From Zygnema cylindricum (lineage: Eukaryota; Streptophyta; Zygnematophyceae; Zygnematales; Zygnemataceae), in contig JBBHKE010000225.1 of the NCBI GenBank assembly GCA_037447655.1, positions 1-64,000 of the forward strand: a stretch of DNA of 64,000 nt, read 5' to 3'. A program made the translations under genes and the position numbers. The notes beneath the pieces were generated by a model. That model was given only the letters and a program-made list of their open reading frames with translations, was not told the origin of the DNA and did no database searches. This document shows positions 9,768-20,010 of the stretch, one piece after another (position 1 is the first letter of the stretch; every line of letters starts with the position of its first letter).

Positions 9768-9998
9768 TAAAATATTGTGCGTGCGAGAATGATATCGTGC
9801 GCGTGTGAATGAAATCACGCGCACGCCGAATATCGCGAACGCGTGCACGATATCGTGCGCGTGGACACAATATCGCGTGTGCGTGTACCGTATCGTGCAC
9901 GCATGCAGAATATCGCGCGTGCGAGCACAATATTGTGCGTGCGTGCGCGATATCGTGTACGCATGCAAAATATTGTGCACGCATGCGTCCGATACCAT
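9768..9998. repeat. ATATCGTGCGCGTG minisatellite
   Basis: About eleven imperfect units of 19-22 bp, typically ATATCGTGCGYGTGNRNAC, rich in alternating purine-pyrimidine GTGCGCGTG runs and CpG. It makes repetitive open frames on both strands (between 9714 and 10153), which are artefacts. It lies in the terminal region of I1. The equivalent part of I2 has a different, AT-rich 18-bp repeat. Confidence 0.75.
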
Positions 9999-10012
9999 GC
10001 GGCATGACAGAG

Positions 10013-10948
10013 CCCATAGAGTGATTTCAGAAGTTTGCACACTAGATTTTCTTTACCCTTCTCTTGGTACATTTCTGGTTGATTCATATACATTACTTCT
10101 TCTAGTTCCCCGTGTAAGAAGGCAGTCTTAACATCCATTTGATGTATTTCCATGTTTTCTATAGCTGCGAGTGTTAGCTGAATGTGGACAGTCGGAAATC
10201 TTTAAACTGGTGAAAATGTCTCTTCATAGTCAATTCCTTCTTTTTGATTATAACCCTTTGATAGTAACCTAGATTTATATCTTCCGTTGGTATTATTTGG
10301 ATTAAGTGTTACTCTAAAGACCCACTTACTCCCAATTGCTTTCCGATCCGGAGGAAGTTCCACGAGTTCCCACGTTTGGGCCTCTATAATTGATTTCATT
10401 TCGTCATTTGCTGCTGCTATCCACTGTTCTTTTTCTGGTGCAGAGAACGCTTGCTGAATGGTTAGAGGCTTCTCGGAATTTGAATTGAATGCATAGTGGT
10501 TTGCACTTGTATTTCGTTGACTACTTGTCCTTTTTCCCCCCGGAAATTCTGAGGCTGAAATTGATGGAAGCCTTACATTGCGTTTCTGTGAGACTGTTTG
10601 TCCATTTGTGTTTTGATTCGGTAAGTTAACGACGAGATGCTCTCGTCGCTCGTTCAGCGACGACGTTGTTTCGTCGCTAATTTGAGTATTTTCGCCGATT
10701 CCTCGTTCAACAATTGAATTAATTTGTCGCTGGTTCAAAGTTGGTTCAGTTTGGTCCCGTGGTTTGTTAACGTCTCCTGCTCCTCCTGTCGAAGGGTCAC
10801 CGACGAATCCATTTCGTCGCTGGTTCAACAATGAGACATTCTCGTCGCTATCCGTGTTCGGCGTTTCTCCTATACTGAAGGTCGGCCACGGTTTGTGTTC
10901 CAGAATAACATATTCGGCAATTTTCTCAACCTTTTTCTCTTCGTTCAT
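10013..10948 (-). pseudogene. B0 reverse transcriptase, N-terminal half
   Basis: The minus-strand frame carries the copia RT entry block: EPLTIQQAF-like start (EKPLTIQQAFSAPEKEQW), AANDEMKSIIEAQTWELVEL, GSKWVFRVTLNPN and [18 protein letters not shown] stop follows at about 10201. It resumes as [19 protein letters not shown] and [11 protein letters not shown], where relatives continue KQAPRQW. At that point the reading runs into I1. The catalytic YVDD block is missing. Upstream, about 10580-10900 codes for the variable linker between integrase and RT. Reverse transcription is lost. Confidence 0.85.
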
Positions 10949-11905
10949 TTGAAAGACATCTACCGACTTCTCTTCATCTTTAATTCTAATAGTCCTAGTG
11001 ACAAAGATTTTATTTTTATCATGTACGTATACTGTATATCCTTTTGATTGATCATCGTAGCCTAGTAAGATTCCTACTACACCTTTTGGCTCTATTTTCT
11101 ATTTATGTGGAGAATTATCTAACATGACAACATTGCTTCCAAATACTCTAAAATGACTAACTTCTGGTTTGGTTCCTGTCCATAATTCATACGGCATCTT
11201 CCCTTTAACTGCTCTCGATTCTATTTTATTTTTAATGTATGCCGCACAATTGAAGGCTTCAGCCCAAAATTTCGCATTTATATTTTTATCTGTCAACATT
11301 CATCTAGCACCATGTGATAGTGTTCTGTGAACTCTCTCAGCTACAACATTCTGTTCTGGAGAATATGGCATTGTTAAATGACGAGAAATTTCGTTTTCTT
11401 TAAGATAGTTGATGAAATCCCGTGATAAATACTCCCCCCCATTATCTGATCTCAATGTTAAGATAGGAACCCCGTGAATTTTCTCGCTCCATATCTTGAA
11501 TTCTTTGAAATGAGAGAGCATCTCACTCTTCTCTTTCATAAAATAGATTTTTGTGAACCCTGAATAGTCATCTCTAAAGGTCACTATGAATCGAAATCCA
11601 CCAGGTGATGGTATCAGAGCCGATTTCCATACATGAGAGTGAATTACTTCTAACACTCTAGCTGCTCTATGGCTGCTTTCGGAAGGAAAAGGATTTTTAT
11701 GAATCTTTCCGAGAGCACATCCATCACAAAAATGTTCTTCTTTGCTATTGATTTCGACTCCTATAATTATACCTTCTTTAGCCATTCTGTTAAGACTTTC
11801 ATAGTGGACATGACCAAGTCTTTTATGCCATAAGTCATTGTCAGACAAGACAGCCGAATACAAAACATTTTTTTCATTAATATTGGCAATATCAAGCATA
11901 TACAT
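10949..11905 (-). pseudogene. B0 integrase
   Basis: The GAG-pre-integrase zinc motif HKRLGHVHYESLNRM with CDGCALGKIHK is followed by the rve core. The first catalytic Asp position reads HSHVWK where relatives have HSDVWG, so it is lost; the second (LRSDNGGEY) and the Glu region (EQNVVAERVHRT) are present. After a stop near 11300 the C-terminal part continues as DKNINAKFWAEAFNCAAYIK and GTKPEVSHFRVFGS. The His substitution alone should abolish strand transfer. Confidence 0.88.
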
Positions 11906-12260
11906 CAGATTTGGACCTCGTGTTCCTACAAGTGCTATTCTACCTTGTTACTGACTACTTGCTTTCCATTTTCAGCAGCACTTCAAAGCCTTTGCTTTCT
12001 ACAAGGGAAGTGGAGAAGAGGTTTTTCTTGAAATCAGGAACATAAAGTACATCGTTAAGTGTTCTTTCAACTTGTTTACCGTCAATGAGAAAATTGAGTG
12101 TTGTTGTGCCCTTAGCGTTAGATATGACAAACAGTCCATCCGCATAACAAAATTTCTTTAGAGTTATTGGGTGAAGATTATCAAAATATGCTCTATTCTA
12201 GCACATATGTTGAGATGCACCGGTATCCATGATCCACCCAAAGTCCCTATTTCCTTCAGT
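11906..12260 (-). pseudogene. B0 protease
   Basis: Aspartic protease of the copia type. In minus-strand sense the active-site block WIMDTGASQHMC is encoded around 12213-12248 and is followed by a stop, then blocks matching NDVLYVPDFKKNLFS and LVESKGFEVLL with further frameshifts. It would process Gag-Pol, but this copy is broken. Confidence 0.7.
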
Positions 12261-12429
12261 TGTGTTGTTTAGCGCAAATAATTATTTGTCAGATGGTTTT
12301 GAAAAAGTGACGACTTCATCCTCATTTATGTTCGTCTCCGAAGAAAAAGCCGACGTTTTTGCAGGTTGTCGAATTTTTGGTTTTCTGATAAACCATCATT
12401 GTCGAAATACACCTGTCCCAAAAGCTTTT

Positions 12430-13545
12430 TAATAATCAGGGCAAATCCTCTATCCATGCCCTTTTGCATTACAATAATAACCCATGTCAGGTTTGCGAGG
12501 AACTTAATTCTGACTATTCTGAAACCGTTCCTTTTTAAAAGTTTGCGTGTTAAAGCTTTTGCCTGTCGAGTACCTTTAAATGCTTCTTGAATAGACTCTT
12601 CATCTAGGACATACGGGATTGCTATCGCTAAATTCTAATCAGCTTGTGCGAGTTTTTTAATGCTTTTTGAATAGACTCTTCATGTAGGACATACTGGATT
12701 GCTATCGCTAAATTCCAATCAGCTTGTGCGAGTTTTTTCAGATTGTCAGAGGCTTCATTATATTCACTAGGAACTCCTCTCATTTGAAACAAAGCTTGTA
12801 GATTATTTGGAAACGTACCACCTGAACATGCATTTTCTACTATTAGTGTTTTCAGACCATAACAATACTCAACCATGGTACCTCCAGTATACTTATACTC
12901 CCTGATTTTCCCAGCCGTAATCATCTGGTGCTGCACATTAGTTTTGGTGTGCATAGACTCTTCATCTAGGACATACTGGATTGCTATCGCTAAATTCCAA
13001 TCAGCTTGTGCGAGTTTTTTCAGATTGTCAAAGGCTTCTTTATATTCACTAGGAAGTCCTCTCATTAGAAACAAAGCTTGTAGATCATTTGGAAACTTAC
13101 CACCTGAACATGCATTTTCTAGTATTAGTGTTTTCAGACCATAACAATACCTAGCCATGGTACCGCCAGTATACTTATACTCCCAGATTTTCCCAGCTGT
13201 AATCATCTGGTGCTGCACATTAGTTTTGGTGTGCATCTTTTTCAGAGAATTCCATATTTTTGACGCCTTTTTCATGTGAATATGCGCCATAACGAGTTCC
13301 TTTGATATAAGCATTTTAAGAGGGTGGAGACACTACAGATGTTTCTTCTTCCAGCTGGCGTCTGATTCCGCCAAAGATCCGTCCACCACGTCCATCAAAT
13401 TTGAGTTAAGAAAGTACAATTCCACCATATCCGCCCAATAGAAATAGTCCTTGCCATCAAAGATAGGAATTCTTGGGAGAGGGTCGGTAACCTATTGTTC
13501 TATGATCGTTGGTGCAGCTCCAACTGTTGCTGAAGTAGTAGCCAT
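12430..13545 (-). pseudogene. B0 Gag with internal duplication
   Basis: Starts at the ATG at 13545 (MATTSATVGAAPTIIEQ), which lies in the LTR, then reads through a degenerate primer site into PLPRIPIFDGKDYFYWADM. The helical Gag core at 12628-13314 contains the block MHTKTNVQ...YVLDEES (94 residues) twice in frame. A decayed zinc knuckle (YYCNAKGHG*RICP) is at about 12439-12480; its first Cys is Tyr and it has a stop. Several stops separate the parts. Confidence 0.82.
12591..13234 (-). repeat. 282-bp tandem duplication in B0 gag
   Basis: The sequence ATAGACTCTTCATSTAGGAC recurs at 12591, 12671 and 12953: one full 282-bp unit spacing and one partial 80-bp spacing. The spacing of 282 is a multiple of three, so the frame is kept across the full duplication. 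Copies have diverged (several amino-acid changes), so it is not recent. Confidence 0.8.
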
Positions 13546-13799
13546 CACAGAACCAAAGATAGGAAGTACTCAAAACACTAACTTTGATCCACTGTAAAAA
13601 ACAGTCAATATGGCTAAATGGCCCCAAACTGTATGAGATTACATTTTAACGCGTATGCTGACATTTCACAAAGTTTCAAGCAATACGCACTATTATACGA
13701 AGAGATACATCCCATAGAATATCTCTTAAAATGCACATATATGCTCATAGAAACCTCATGAAAGGAATACATTATGTCGTCACTTTGGAAAGCTTTCAA

Positions 13800-13945
13800 T
13801 CTCAAAGCAGCGCAACTGTTATACAAACAGAGCACGGCAGCAACTATACCGACAGAGCAGCGCAGCTGCTATACAGCAGAGTTGCGCAGCAGCGTAGCAG
13901 CAGAGCAGCGCAGCACCGAAGCTGCAACACAGACAGGATAACGCA
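13800..13945. repeat. GCAGC-rich imperfect repeat
   Basis: Reiterated AGCAGCGCAGC and ACAGAGCA motifs, the inverted counterpart of 1-115. Confidence 0.5.
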
Positions 13946-14050
13946 ACCACGATTATATTTGATATGGTCCGTACGGACAACGCAACTTCTGATATTGTTA
14001 ATGTGATTCTTTACAGGATAGAGCAACTACGATAGATACGATTCTAGTCA

Positions 14051-14170
14051 ACTTAGTGGGGAACTCAGTGGTAACTTAGTGGGTAACTCAGTGGTAGCTT
14101 AGTGATAGCTCAGTGGTAGCTTAGTGATAAGTCAGTGGTAGCTTGACAGATTAGTGGTAGCTTGGTGGTT
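14051..14170. repeat. 22-23 bp minisatellite
   Basis: About five units of the form AACTTAGTGGTAGCTCAGTGG, degenerating at the right end. Located between the inverted LTRs of B0 and A2. Confidence 0.75.
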
Positions 14171-14196
14171 TGATATACCTCTCAAGTACACTGGTG

Positions 14197-14529
14197 TTGC
14201 CAGGTCAACACAAGTACAAGACTTAGGACTCAAAACATATTATGTATCCAGACTTCCAAGTAGTAAAACTGCAAACAGTTTTTGGGAAACTTTTGAGTAT
14301 TATATCTTCAGTGTTGTCAAGTGAATTGTGCTACAACTTTGGAGTTATTATTGTTTATGCTATTCTAAATTCTGATAGAGTTTTGTGAGGTTTTGATACT
14401 TGTATAAGAATTGGTGAGCACTTAAGAACAGCTGTTTGGTAGGATTCTTGATAGGTTCTGAGAGTGTATCATGTCTACTTCTACTACTACTGCTGCTCCT
14501 CCACCTGCACCGGTGGTTGTAGAACAACA
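14197..14529 (+). repeat. 5' LTR of A2 (start uncertain)
   Basis: The 3' end is clear (GTTGTAGAACAACA, then the primer site GGTTATGGGCC at 14530-14540). The start is placed at the only nearby TGTTG, giving a short 333-bp LTR; the real start could be further left. An ACAAGACTTAGGAC motif near 14218 resembles the shared LTR motif. The gag ATG (14471) is inside it. Confidence 0.4.
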
Positions 14530-15391
14530 GGTTATGGGCCTGTCATCAAGAATTCCTATCTTTTCCGGGGATAAGTATGTTTACTGGGCGGATATGGTGG
14601 AGACACATTTTGAGAATGTCAATCTTTTAGATATATTGGATGGTTCGCTGGATGAATCTGATCCGTCATGGTCTAAGAAAAATACGCAAGCTCGTTCTAT
14701 TCTGAAATTTTGTATATCTGAGGACTTAGCTATGTCTCGGATAAAAATGAAAAAAACAATTGATATCTGGAAATCACTTAAAAGTGATTATGAAAAGGCC
14801 AATGTCCAGGAAGAGCTTATATTGGCTCGAAAAATTTGGGAATATAAGTACACTGGCAATACAATGGCTGAATATTCTAACAAATTTCGTATCCTTGTAG
14901 ATGCACATGCTTGTGCAGGTGGGGTGGTTCCTCCTTTTCAACAGGCAGCATTGCTCATGAGGGGTCTCCCTCGTAGTATAAAAGAACCATCTGACGTGCT
15001 CAAACAAAAAGATAAAGCTAGCTCGACTTTACAGTTAGCCATCAATATTTTAATAGAAGAGGAAGCTACATCTAATATTCTCAATGTTGAGCAAGTAGAG
15101 GCTTTTAATTCAGACTTTGAGAGAAGGGGACAGTTTAATCAGCAAAGGAATCAGTTTCATCAGTTCAGACAGTTTAATCAAGGTGGAAATAGACAATCCA
15201 ACAATGCATGCTTTTATTGTAGTGAGAGAGGTCATGGATACAAATTCTGTCCTAAACTTAAAAAAGCTAACGATACAGGTTTATACAGGCCGGAAGGGAA
15301 CAAAGCCAATTTTACAAAGGCTTTACGGGGCCTACACCTAGTGGAAATGCACTGTTTTTGGCTTCTTCGTCTCTCCAAGACGAAACTTTGA
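14471..15391 (+). pseudogene. A2 Gag
   Basis: A 306-aa frame starting 59 bases before the LTR end. Residues 19-23 are QQVMG, encoded at the primer site. The copia Gag core follows (IPIFSGDKYVYWADMVETHF; IWEYKYTGNTMAEY; LLMRGLPRSIKEPSD). A Gln/Asn/Phe-rich stretch leads to a zinc knuckle at C247-C250-H255-C260 (CFYCSERGHGYKFC). The frame then shifts into non-family sequence. The Gag core itself is intact; it is listed as a pseudogene because it no longer joins pol. Confidence 0.82.
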
Positions 15392-15399
15392 TGGTTTCT

Positions 15400-15640
15400 A
15401 CGGATAACGATACGGATCTATTCGCTATGGCGGCTGCAATGGAGGGCGCGAAGGACCCCGGATGAATAATTGATACAGGAGCATCAGCCCCCATGTGCTG
15501 GAGCAAGGCCATCTTCAAAAATCTGAAAGCAACGCCGGAGAAAAATCTTTATTATGCTTGTGGAATGAGTGTCCAGACTCATGCTGTGGGTGATGTGTCC
15601 TTACTAGTTATGTAGAAAGAAAAGCAATTAAAAGGACACT
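15400..15640 (+). pseudogene. A2 protease
   Basis: The active-site block IIDTGASAPMC is encoded around 15467-15499, preceded by a stop (GGATGA, where relatives have Gly-Trp). Downstream NLYYACGMSVQTHAVGDVSL and a further stop follow. Copia aspartic protease remnant. Confidence 0.7.
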
Positions 15641-16759
15641 TCAAAATGTCTTACTTGTGCCTGACTTTAAGAAAAATCTGTTTTCTACGTCGTTGGTAGA
15701 GAGTAAAGGCTTTGAGGTTAATTTGAAAAATGGTCGGCAAGTTGTTAGCAAAAATGGCAAGTTTGCGGTTACAGGTACTAGAAATAGTAGCAAGATGTAT
15801 CGCATGGATATGGCTAATACCAAGAAAAATGATGTTCTGTACTCCGGTATTTTGCACTAAGATGAGTTGTGGCATAAAAGATTAGGCCATGTAATCTATG
15901 ATAGTTTGAGGAAAATGGTCCTTGCTGGAAAAATAGAGGGTGTATCAATCACAGGTGAGCCGGTCAAAACTTGTGATGGTTGCGCTTTAGGCAAAATCCA
16001 GAGATTGCCATTTCCTAAAGAGTCAGAGCATCGGTCAACGAAACTTTTACAACAAATTCATTCGGATGTCTTTGGTCCGCCGAAGGTTCCATCTGCCCAA
16101 GGATGAAATATATGGTCACCTTCACAGATGATTTCTCCAAGTTTACAAAAGTTTACTTCATGAATGAGAAGAGTGAAGTGTTTGGTCACTTCAAACACAA
16201 TAAAGCATCGGCTGAAAAACTTCATAATTCACCTATTTTGCAGCTCAGATCGGACAATGGTGGTGAATATACATCGAAGGAATTTGAAACCTTTTTACTC
16301 GAGGAAGGCATTAGTCATCTATTGACTGTTCCATTTTAACCGGAACAAAATGGGGTGTCGGAGAGACTTAATAGAACTCTCACGTAGAGCTCTAGGTCGA
16401 TGCTCGCAGATAAAAATGTGGATCCAAAATTCTAGGCTGAGGCTCTAAATTGTGCAGTTTATATTAAGAATAGGATAGGATCAAGATCGGTAGAAACAAC
16501 TCCTTACGAGATATGGACAGGTAGCAAACCAGATGTTAGCCATTTTAAGGTCTTTGGTAGTCAATGCTTTATATTGGATACGTCTACAAAGAGATGGAAA
16601 ATGGAAACGAAAGGATTACCGGGTATTCTGTTAGGATATGATGATCACTCAAAAGGTTTAAAAGTCTTTGTGTTTGAGAGGCAGAAAATAGTTCTAGCAA
16701 GGAACATCATTTTTAAAGATGAACTAGACTTTATAGATTTATTTCAAATGACAGAGTAG
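15641..16759 (+). pseudogene. A2 integrase
   Basis: Pieces in order: the end of the protease/GAG-pre-integrase linker (DFKKNLFSTSLVESKGFEV), HKRLGHVIYDSLRKM with CDGCALGKIQRLPF, HSDVFGPPKVPSAQG (first catalytic Asp present), LRSDNGGEYTSKEF (second Asp), and after a stop EQNGVSERLNRTL (Glu region). The C-terminal part, TPYEIWTGSKPDVSHFKVFG, ends near 16759. At least four stops break the frame. Catalytic residues are retained, so decay is recent or random. Confidence 0.85.
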
Positions 16760-16797
16760 CGAAAGCAACAAAAGGTACAGGAATATGTCATTTTAGA

Positions 16798-17981
16798 TTG
16801 CATGCAAGAAATTGTCCCGCAGATTCCACAAACTCTGGTGGTGACTCTAGAGTCACACTCTCCCCAAGTTCCTCGACAACTTCGGGTCCAGACAGACCAA
16901 CAGCGGTCAGAACATTGAGATCGCAACCAACGCAATCAGCGCAATGCACGGCATCGGACGATCTCAGCCTCAAAATTTCCGAGGGAAAGAAGATCAAGCA
17001 GCCGCCTGCAAGCAAGCTCTCACTTTGCCTACTCGCCAACCTTAGGGAGCCTTTGACCATTCAGGAGGCCTTCTCATCACCAGAACGGAATCACTGGATC
17101 AAGGCAGCAAACGACGAAATGAAGTCCATCATGGAGGCTCAAACATGGGAGCTTGTGGACCTTCCTCCAGACCGAAAAGCGATCGGCAGCAAATGGGCAT
17201 TCAAGGTGAAGTTAAATCCCGATAACACCATTGAACCTTCTAAGGCCTGACTTGTGGCAAAGGGGTATAATCAAAAAGAAGGAATCGATTTTGAAGAAAC
17301 ATTTTCTCCGATTGTAAGATTTTCAACAGTTAGGATTTTGCTGTCTCTAGCTGCTATAGAAGATATGGAAATACATCTGATGGATGTAAAGACGGCCTTT
17401 TTGCACGGAGAACTAGAAGAGACAATTTACATGCAGCAGCCTGAAAAGTATGTGGAACCATGAAAAGAGCACTTAGTATGCAAGTTGCTAAAATCTTTGT
17501 ACGGCCTAAAACAGGCCCCAAGACAGTGGAATCTAAAGCTTGATGAATTCTTGACTAATTAACGATTTCTAAGGATAAGTTCTGATCACTCTGTCTACGT
17601 TCTAAAGGGTGAAAATGGGATAGTGTATATAGCAGTATTTGTAGATGATTTGCTATTAATTAGCAAATCAATGGCTGAAATTAACAAAATCAAAACTGCT
17701 CTAAACTCACGGTTCGAGATGAAAGACCTCGGTGAGGCAAAATATATTTTGGGTATCTTGGTAGAGAGGGACAGAAATAAAAAACAATTAAATTGACTCA
17801 AAAAGAGGCTATTGGAAACATGTTAGATGAGTACGAAATGCGAGGGGCAAAAGGATGTTTAACTCCAATGGAGTTTCGGTAGGAGTTTGAGGGAGAAGAG
17901 ACAGAACCAGGTATCATTGTTAGCGAGTATTTAGAGTCAGGGGAGATTGATCCTGTGACAATAATACCTTATAGATAGATA
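16798..17981 (+). pseudogene. A2 reverse transcriptase
   Basis: Contains [91 protein letters not shown] and the catalytic block AVFVDDLLLISKSM (FVDD in place of YVDD), then NSRFEMKDLGEAKYILG. Stops at about 17248, 17461, 17560 and later split it. All copia RT motifs are present, in order. Confidence 0.87.
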
Positions 17982-18623
17982 GTGGGAAGCTTAATATATT
18001 TCATGAACTGTACCCGTCCTGACATTGCTGCAGCAGTCGGGGTACTGAGCAGGAGTCTAGAAAATCCGAGAAAATCTGATCTTGATGCAGCAAGGAGAAT
18101 CTTAAGATATTTGGTAGAAAATAAAGATCTCAAACTCACTATAGGGGGAGGAGAAGTCAAGCTGCAAACATGGAGTGATGCAAGCTATGGCGACATGCCA
18201 AGCCAGAAATCCACAACGGGATTCGTTCTACAAATTGGGAACGGTACTTGCAGTTGGAGCAGCAAACTTCAAAAGGTTACAGCACAGTCGACAATGGAGT
18301 CAAAATATATGGCAGCAAGCTCGGCCCTCAAAGAACTCTTATGGGTAAAATCCATGATACAAGAACTAAGATACATGCAAGTTGGTCCACAGGTGATCAG
18401 GTGTGATAACAAGGCTGCCATTCCCATTGCTTCTAACCCGAGTCATCACTTCAAAAGCAAGCACATGGATGTACGATTACACTTTGTAAGAGAAAAAGTG
18501 TTCTCTAGAGTAATTAAATTATGTTATTTGCCAGATGCAAAAATGATTGCTGATATGCTCACTAAAGCCCTTCCTACTCCTAAACTGAAGTATTGTAGGG
18601 ACGTAGTGGGATTAAGTGAATAG
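17982..18623 (+). pseudogene. A2 RNase H
   Basis: An open 213-codon frame from MGSLIYFMNCTRPDIAAAV to the natural pol end. RNase H motifs: WSDASYGDMPSQKSTTGF, SSKLQKVTAQSTMESKYMAA, VIRCDNKAAIPIASNP, KHMDVRLHFVREKV, and the terminal ADMLTKALPTPK. Acidic catalytic residues are present. The frame is intact but belongs to a broken pol. Confidence 0.87.
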
Positions 18624-18677
18624 TTAAATTGCTGCAATGCTATACTACCACTTTGCGATAAATCCACCATTGAGATG

Positions 18678-20010
18678 TGTTGTTTTTGAAAACTTAGTTT
18701 CGTGCGTACGGAGCGTTTCGTGCGTACGCGATGTTTCGTGCGTACGCATTTACGCGATATATTGTGGAGGTTCGAAAGGATTTTTGGATTGGGGAATTAA
18801 ATGTACACATAAAATTAATGGAGTAATTGAGTGGCGCGAAATGTGAGAGGAAATGGACGGCGGATCGCGAAGCAATCCGACGTGAGATAATCGACGAAGA
18901 TAAAATGGTACGTCGCACGTACGAAACATAATGCGACAGATGAAATTTATTACATGGGACGCCGCCGGTACGGAGCGTCGTATTTAACACGTGTACTTTA
19001 AGTTGTCGCTTATTGCGACATGAATTTATCGAAAATGACGTGTACCTTAAATGCGACAAGGCGCATTTATGACGAAGTACGTGATTTCGGTACGGACAGG
19101 ATTTGGATCGTACGAATTGATTTCGGCAAGTTGTTCGAGGTACACGTGGAGGGCGGACGACTTCCACCGATATTTTTAAGGGACCACATTGTTTTTATGA
19201 CACATTATCTAGTGGACCGTACATATGCGATGTCGGTTCACTACGTGGACTTATCGACAAGTGACTAAGCAAGTTGTCACTTATGACGCGGATTTGTGGA
19301 TGCGTCGGTGTAAATATTTGGAGAAACATTGTTTTGTCTTTTACATCATTATAAATTAGTGTTGATTATGATGTTTATTTTTAAGTGATCAATTAGGGTT
19401 TTGATAGTGTAATTTGTGTGTGTACGATGTCGTATTTGCAGACAAGTGTACGTTTACGATTGCTTGACTTTCAGGTGTACGCTTATGATTAGTTTGATTT
19501 AATGACAGTTACGTAATTTACGTTGGTTATTTTGACACTTAGTGATTTGTTAACAGCTCACAAGTGTATATATAGATTTGAGCTTCATTAGAATAATAAT
19601 CAATGCTGGTTAGTAAAGTGGGGACCAAAGATTAGAATGTTAGATGAAGGCTGGAATGCCTCCGTACAGCTTAGTGTAGTTTTGGTGTATAGAAGTAGGA
19701 CTTAGTGAATTTGATTCATTAGGAACAAATGATATGAAAACTGTACACTCAGTTTTATGTAATTTCATTTCTGCATATCTCACAGATCAGTGAGCAGAAT
19801 TCAGTGAAATTTTGTGTGTGTGTTCCTTTGTATGTTATCTACACTGTGAAAATTATCAGAACCATTGGGGCGTTTTTGTGAAAGTTATAGTCTGTCAAAG
19901 TTGTTGTTCAGCCATCGGTATTTGTGGAAGTTTCCTCTTTTGATTTGTTATACGATGACTACTGCTGCATCTTCTTCATCTTCAGTGCCAGCATTTGTCT
20001 CAGAACAACA
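18678..20010 (+). repeat. LTR of A3 (A1-related)
   Basis: Begins TGTTGTTTTTGAAAACTTAG and ends CAGAACAACA, 1333 bp. Resembles the A1 LTR in several blocks (GGACGGCGGATCGCGA; TTCGTGCGTACG; GAGTAATTGAGTGGCGCG). GTAGGACTTAG is at 19695-19705. Because a gag N-terminus follows directly, it is the 5' LTR of a separate element and not the 3' LTR of A2. Confidence 0.75.

Larger units (their letters stand above)
7430..10012 (-). mobile_element. Non-coding element I1 (LARD-like), inserted in B0
   Basis: The right end on the plus strand is ..GCGGCATGACA, directly before the interrupted reverse transcriptase of B0; on the minus strand the element opens TGTCATGCCGCATGG. I2 at 26337-28559 ends the same way. 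A cassette of about 685 bp occurs twice (7436-8120 and 8796-9480, starting CTAAGCCACRAGGTAGCCAC and ending near TGTATGC..GAACCTA). The two are separated by a CCCTAA-rich array and an AT-rich block. No coding potential was found. Long non-coding retroelement derivatives (LARDs) are the nearest described class, but neither a clean LTR pair nor a primer site could be shown. The left end is uncertain. Confidence 0.6.
10013..14212 (-). mobile_element. Ty1/copia element B0, decayed and interrupted
   Basis: Reading right to left: LTR (from 13493 rightwards), degenerate primer site, gag (13545 to about 12430), protease, integrase, and reverse transcriptase cut off after ..KSLYGL by I1. Gag-PR-IN-RT order makes it copia. 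It carries stops, frameshifts, an H in place of the first integrase Asp, and a tandem duplication in gag. The rest of RT, RNase H and the 3' LTR should lie left of I1 but are not recognisable. Confidence 0.8.
13493..14212 (-). repeat. Probable LTR of B0
   Basis: Minus-strand LTR placed between the degenerate primer site (13481-13492, sense GGTTACCGACCC) and the CAACA near 14212. The outer end overlaps the start proposed for the A2 LTR in the palindrome-like TGTTGCCAGGTCAACA (14197-14212), so at least one of the two ends is wrong. It includes the GCAGC-rich repeat and the 22-bp minisatellite. Confidence 0.35.
14197..18623 (+). mobile_element. Ty1/copia element A2, decayed
   Basis: Gag, protease, integrase, RT and RNase H appear in copia order on the plus strand, split by many stops and some frameshifts. 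The 5' LTR ends at 14529 beside a primer site. No matching 3' LTR follows: after the RNase H stop (18623) only 54 bases separate it from an LTR of another family (A3). Confidence 0.82.

Noticed and set aside
7430-10012. Helitron identity for I1/I2
   Set aside because: No CTRR end with a preceding hairpin and no A-T target insertion; a short target duplication is more likely.
9714-10153. Overlapping ORFs of 71-112 aa on both strands with Arg/His/Cys repeats
   Set aside because: Translations of the 20-bp minisatellite; only the piece beyond 10013 on the minus strand is real RT sequence.
18678-20010. 3' LTR of A2
   Set aside because: It does not resemble the A2 5' LTR end at 14197-14529, no purine tract precedes it, and a gag N-terminus follows it, so it is the 5' LTR of another element.
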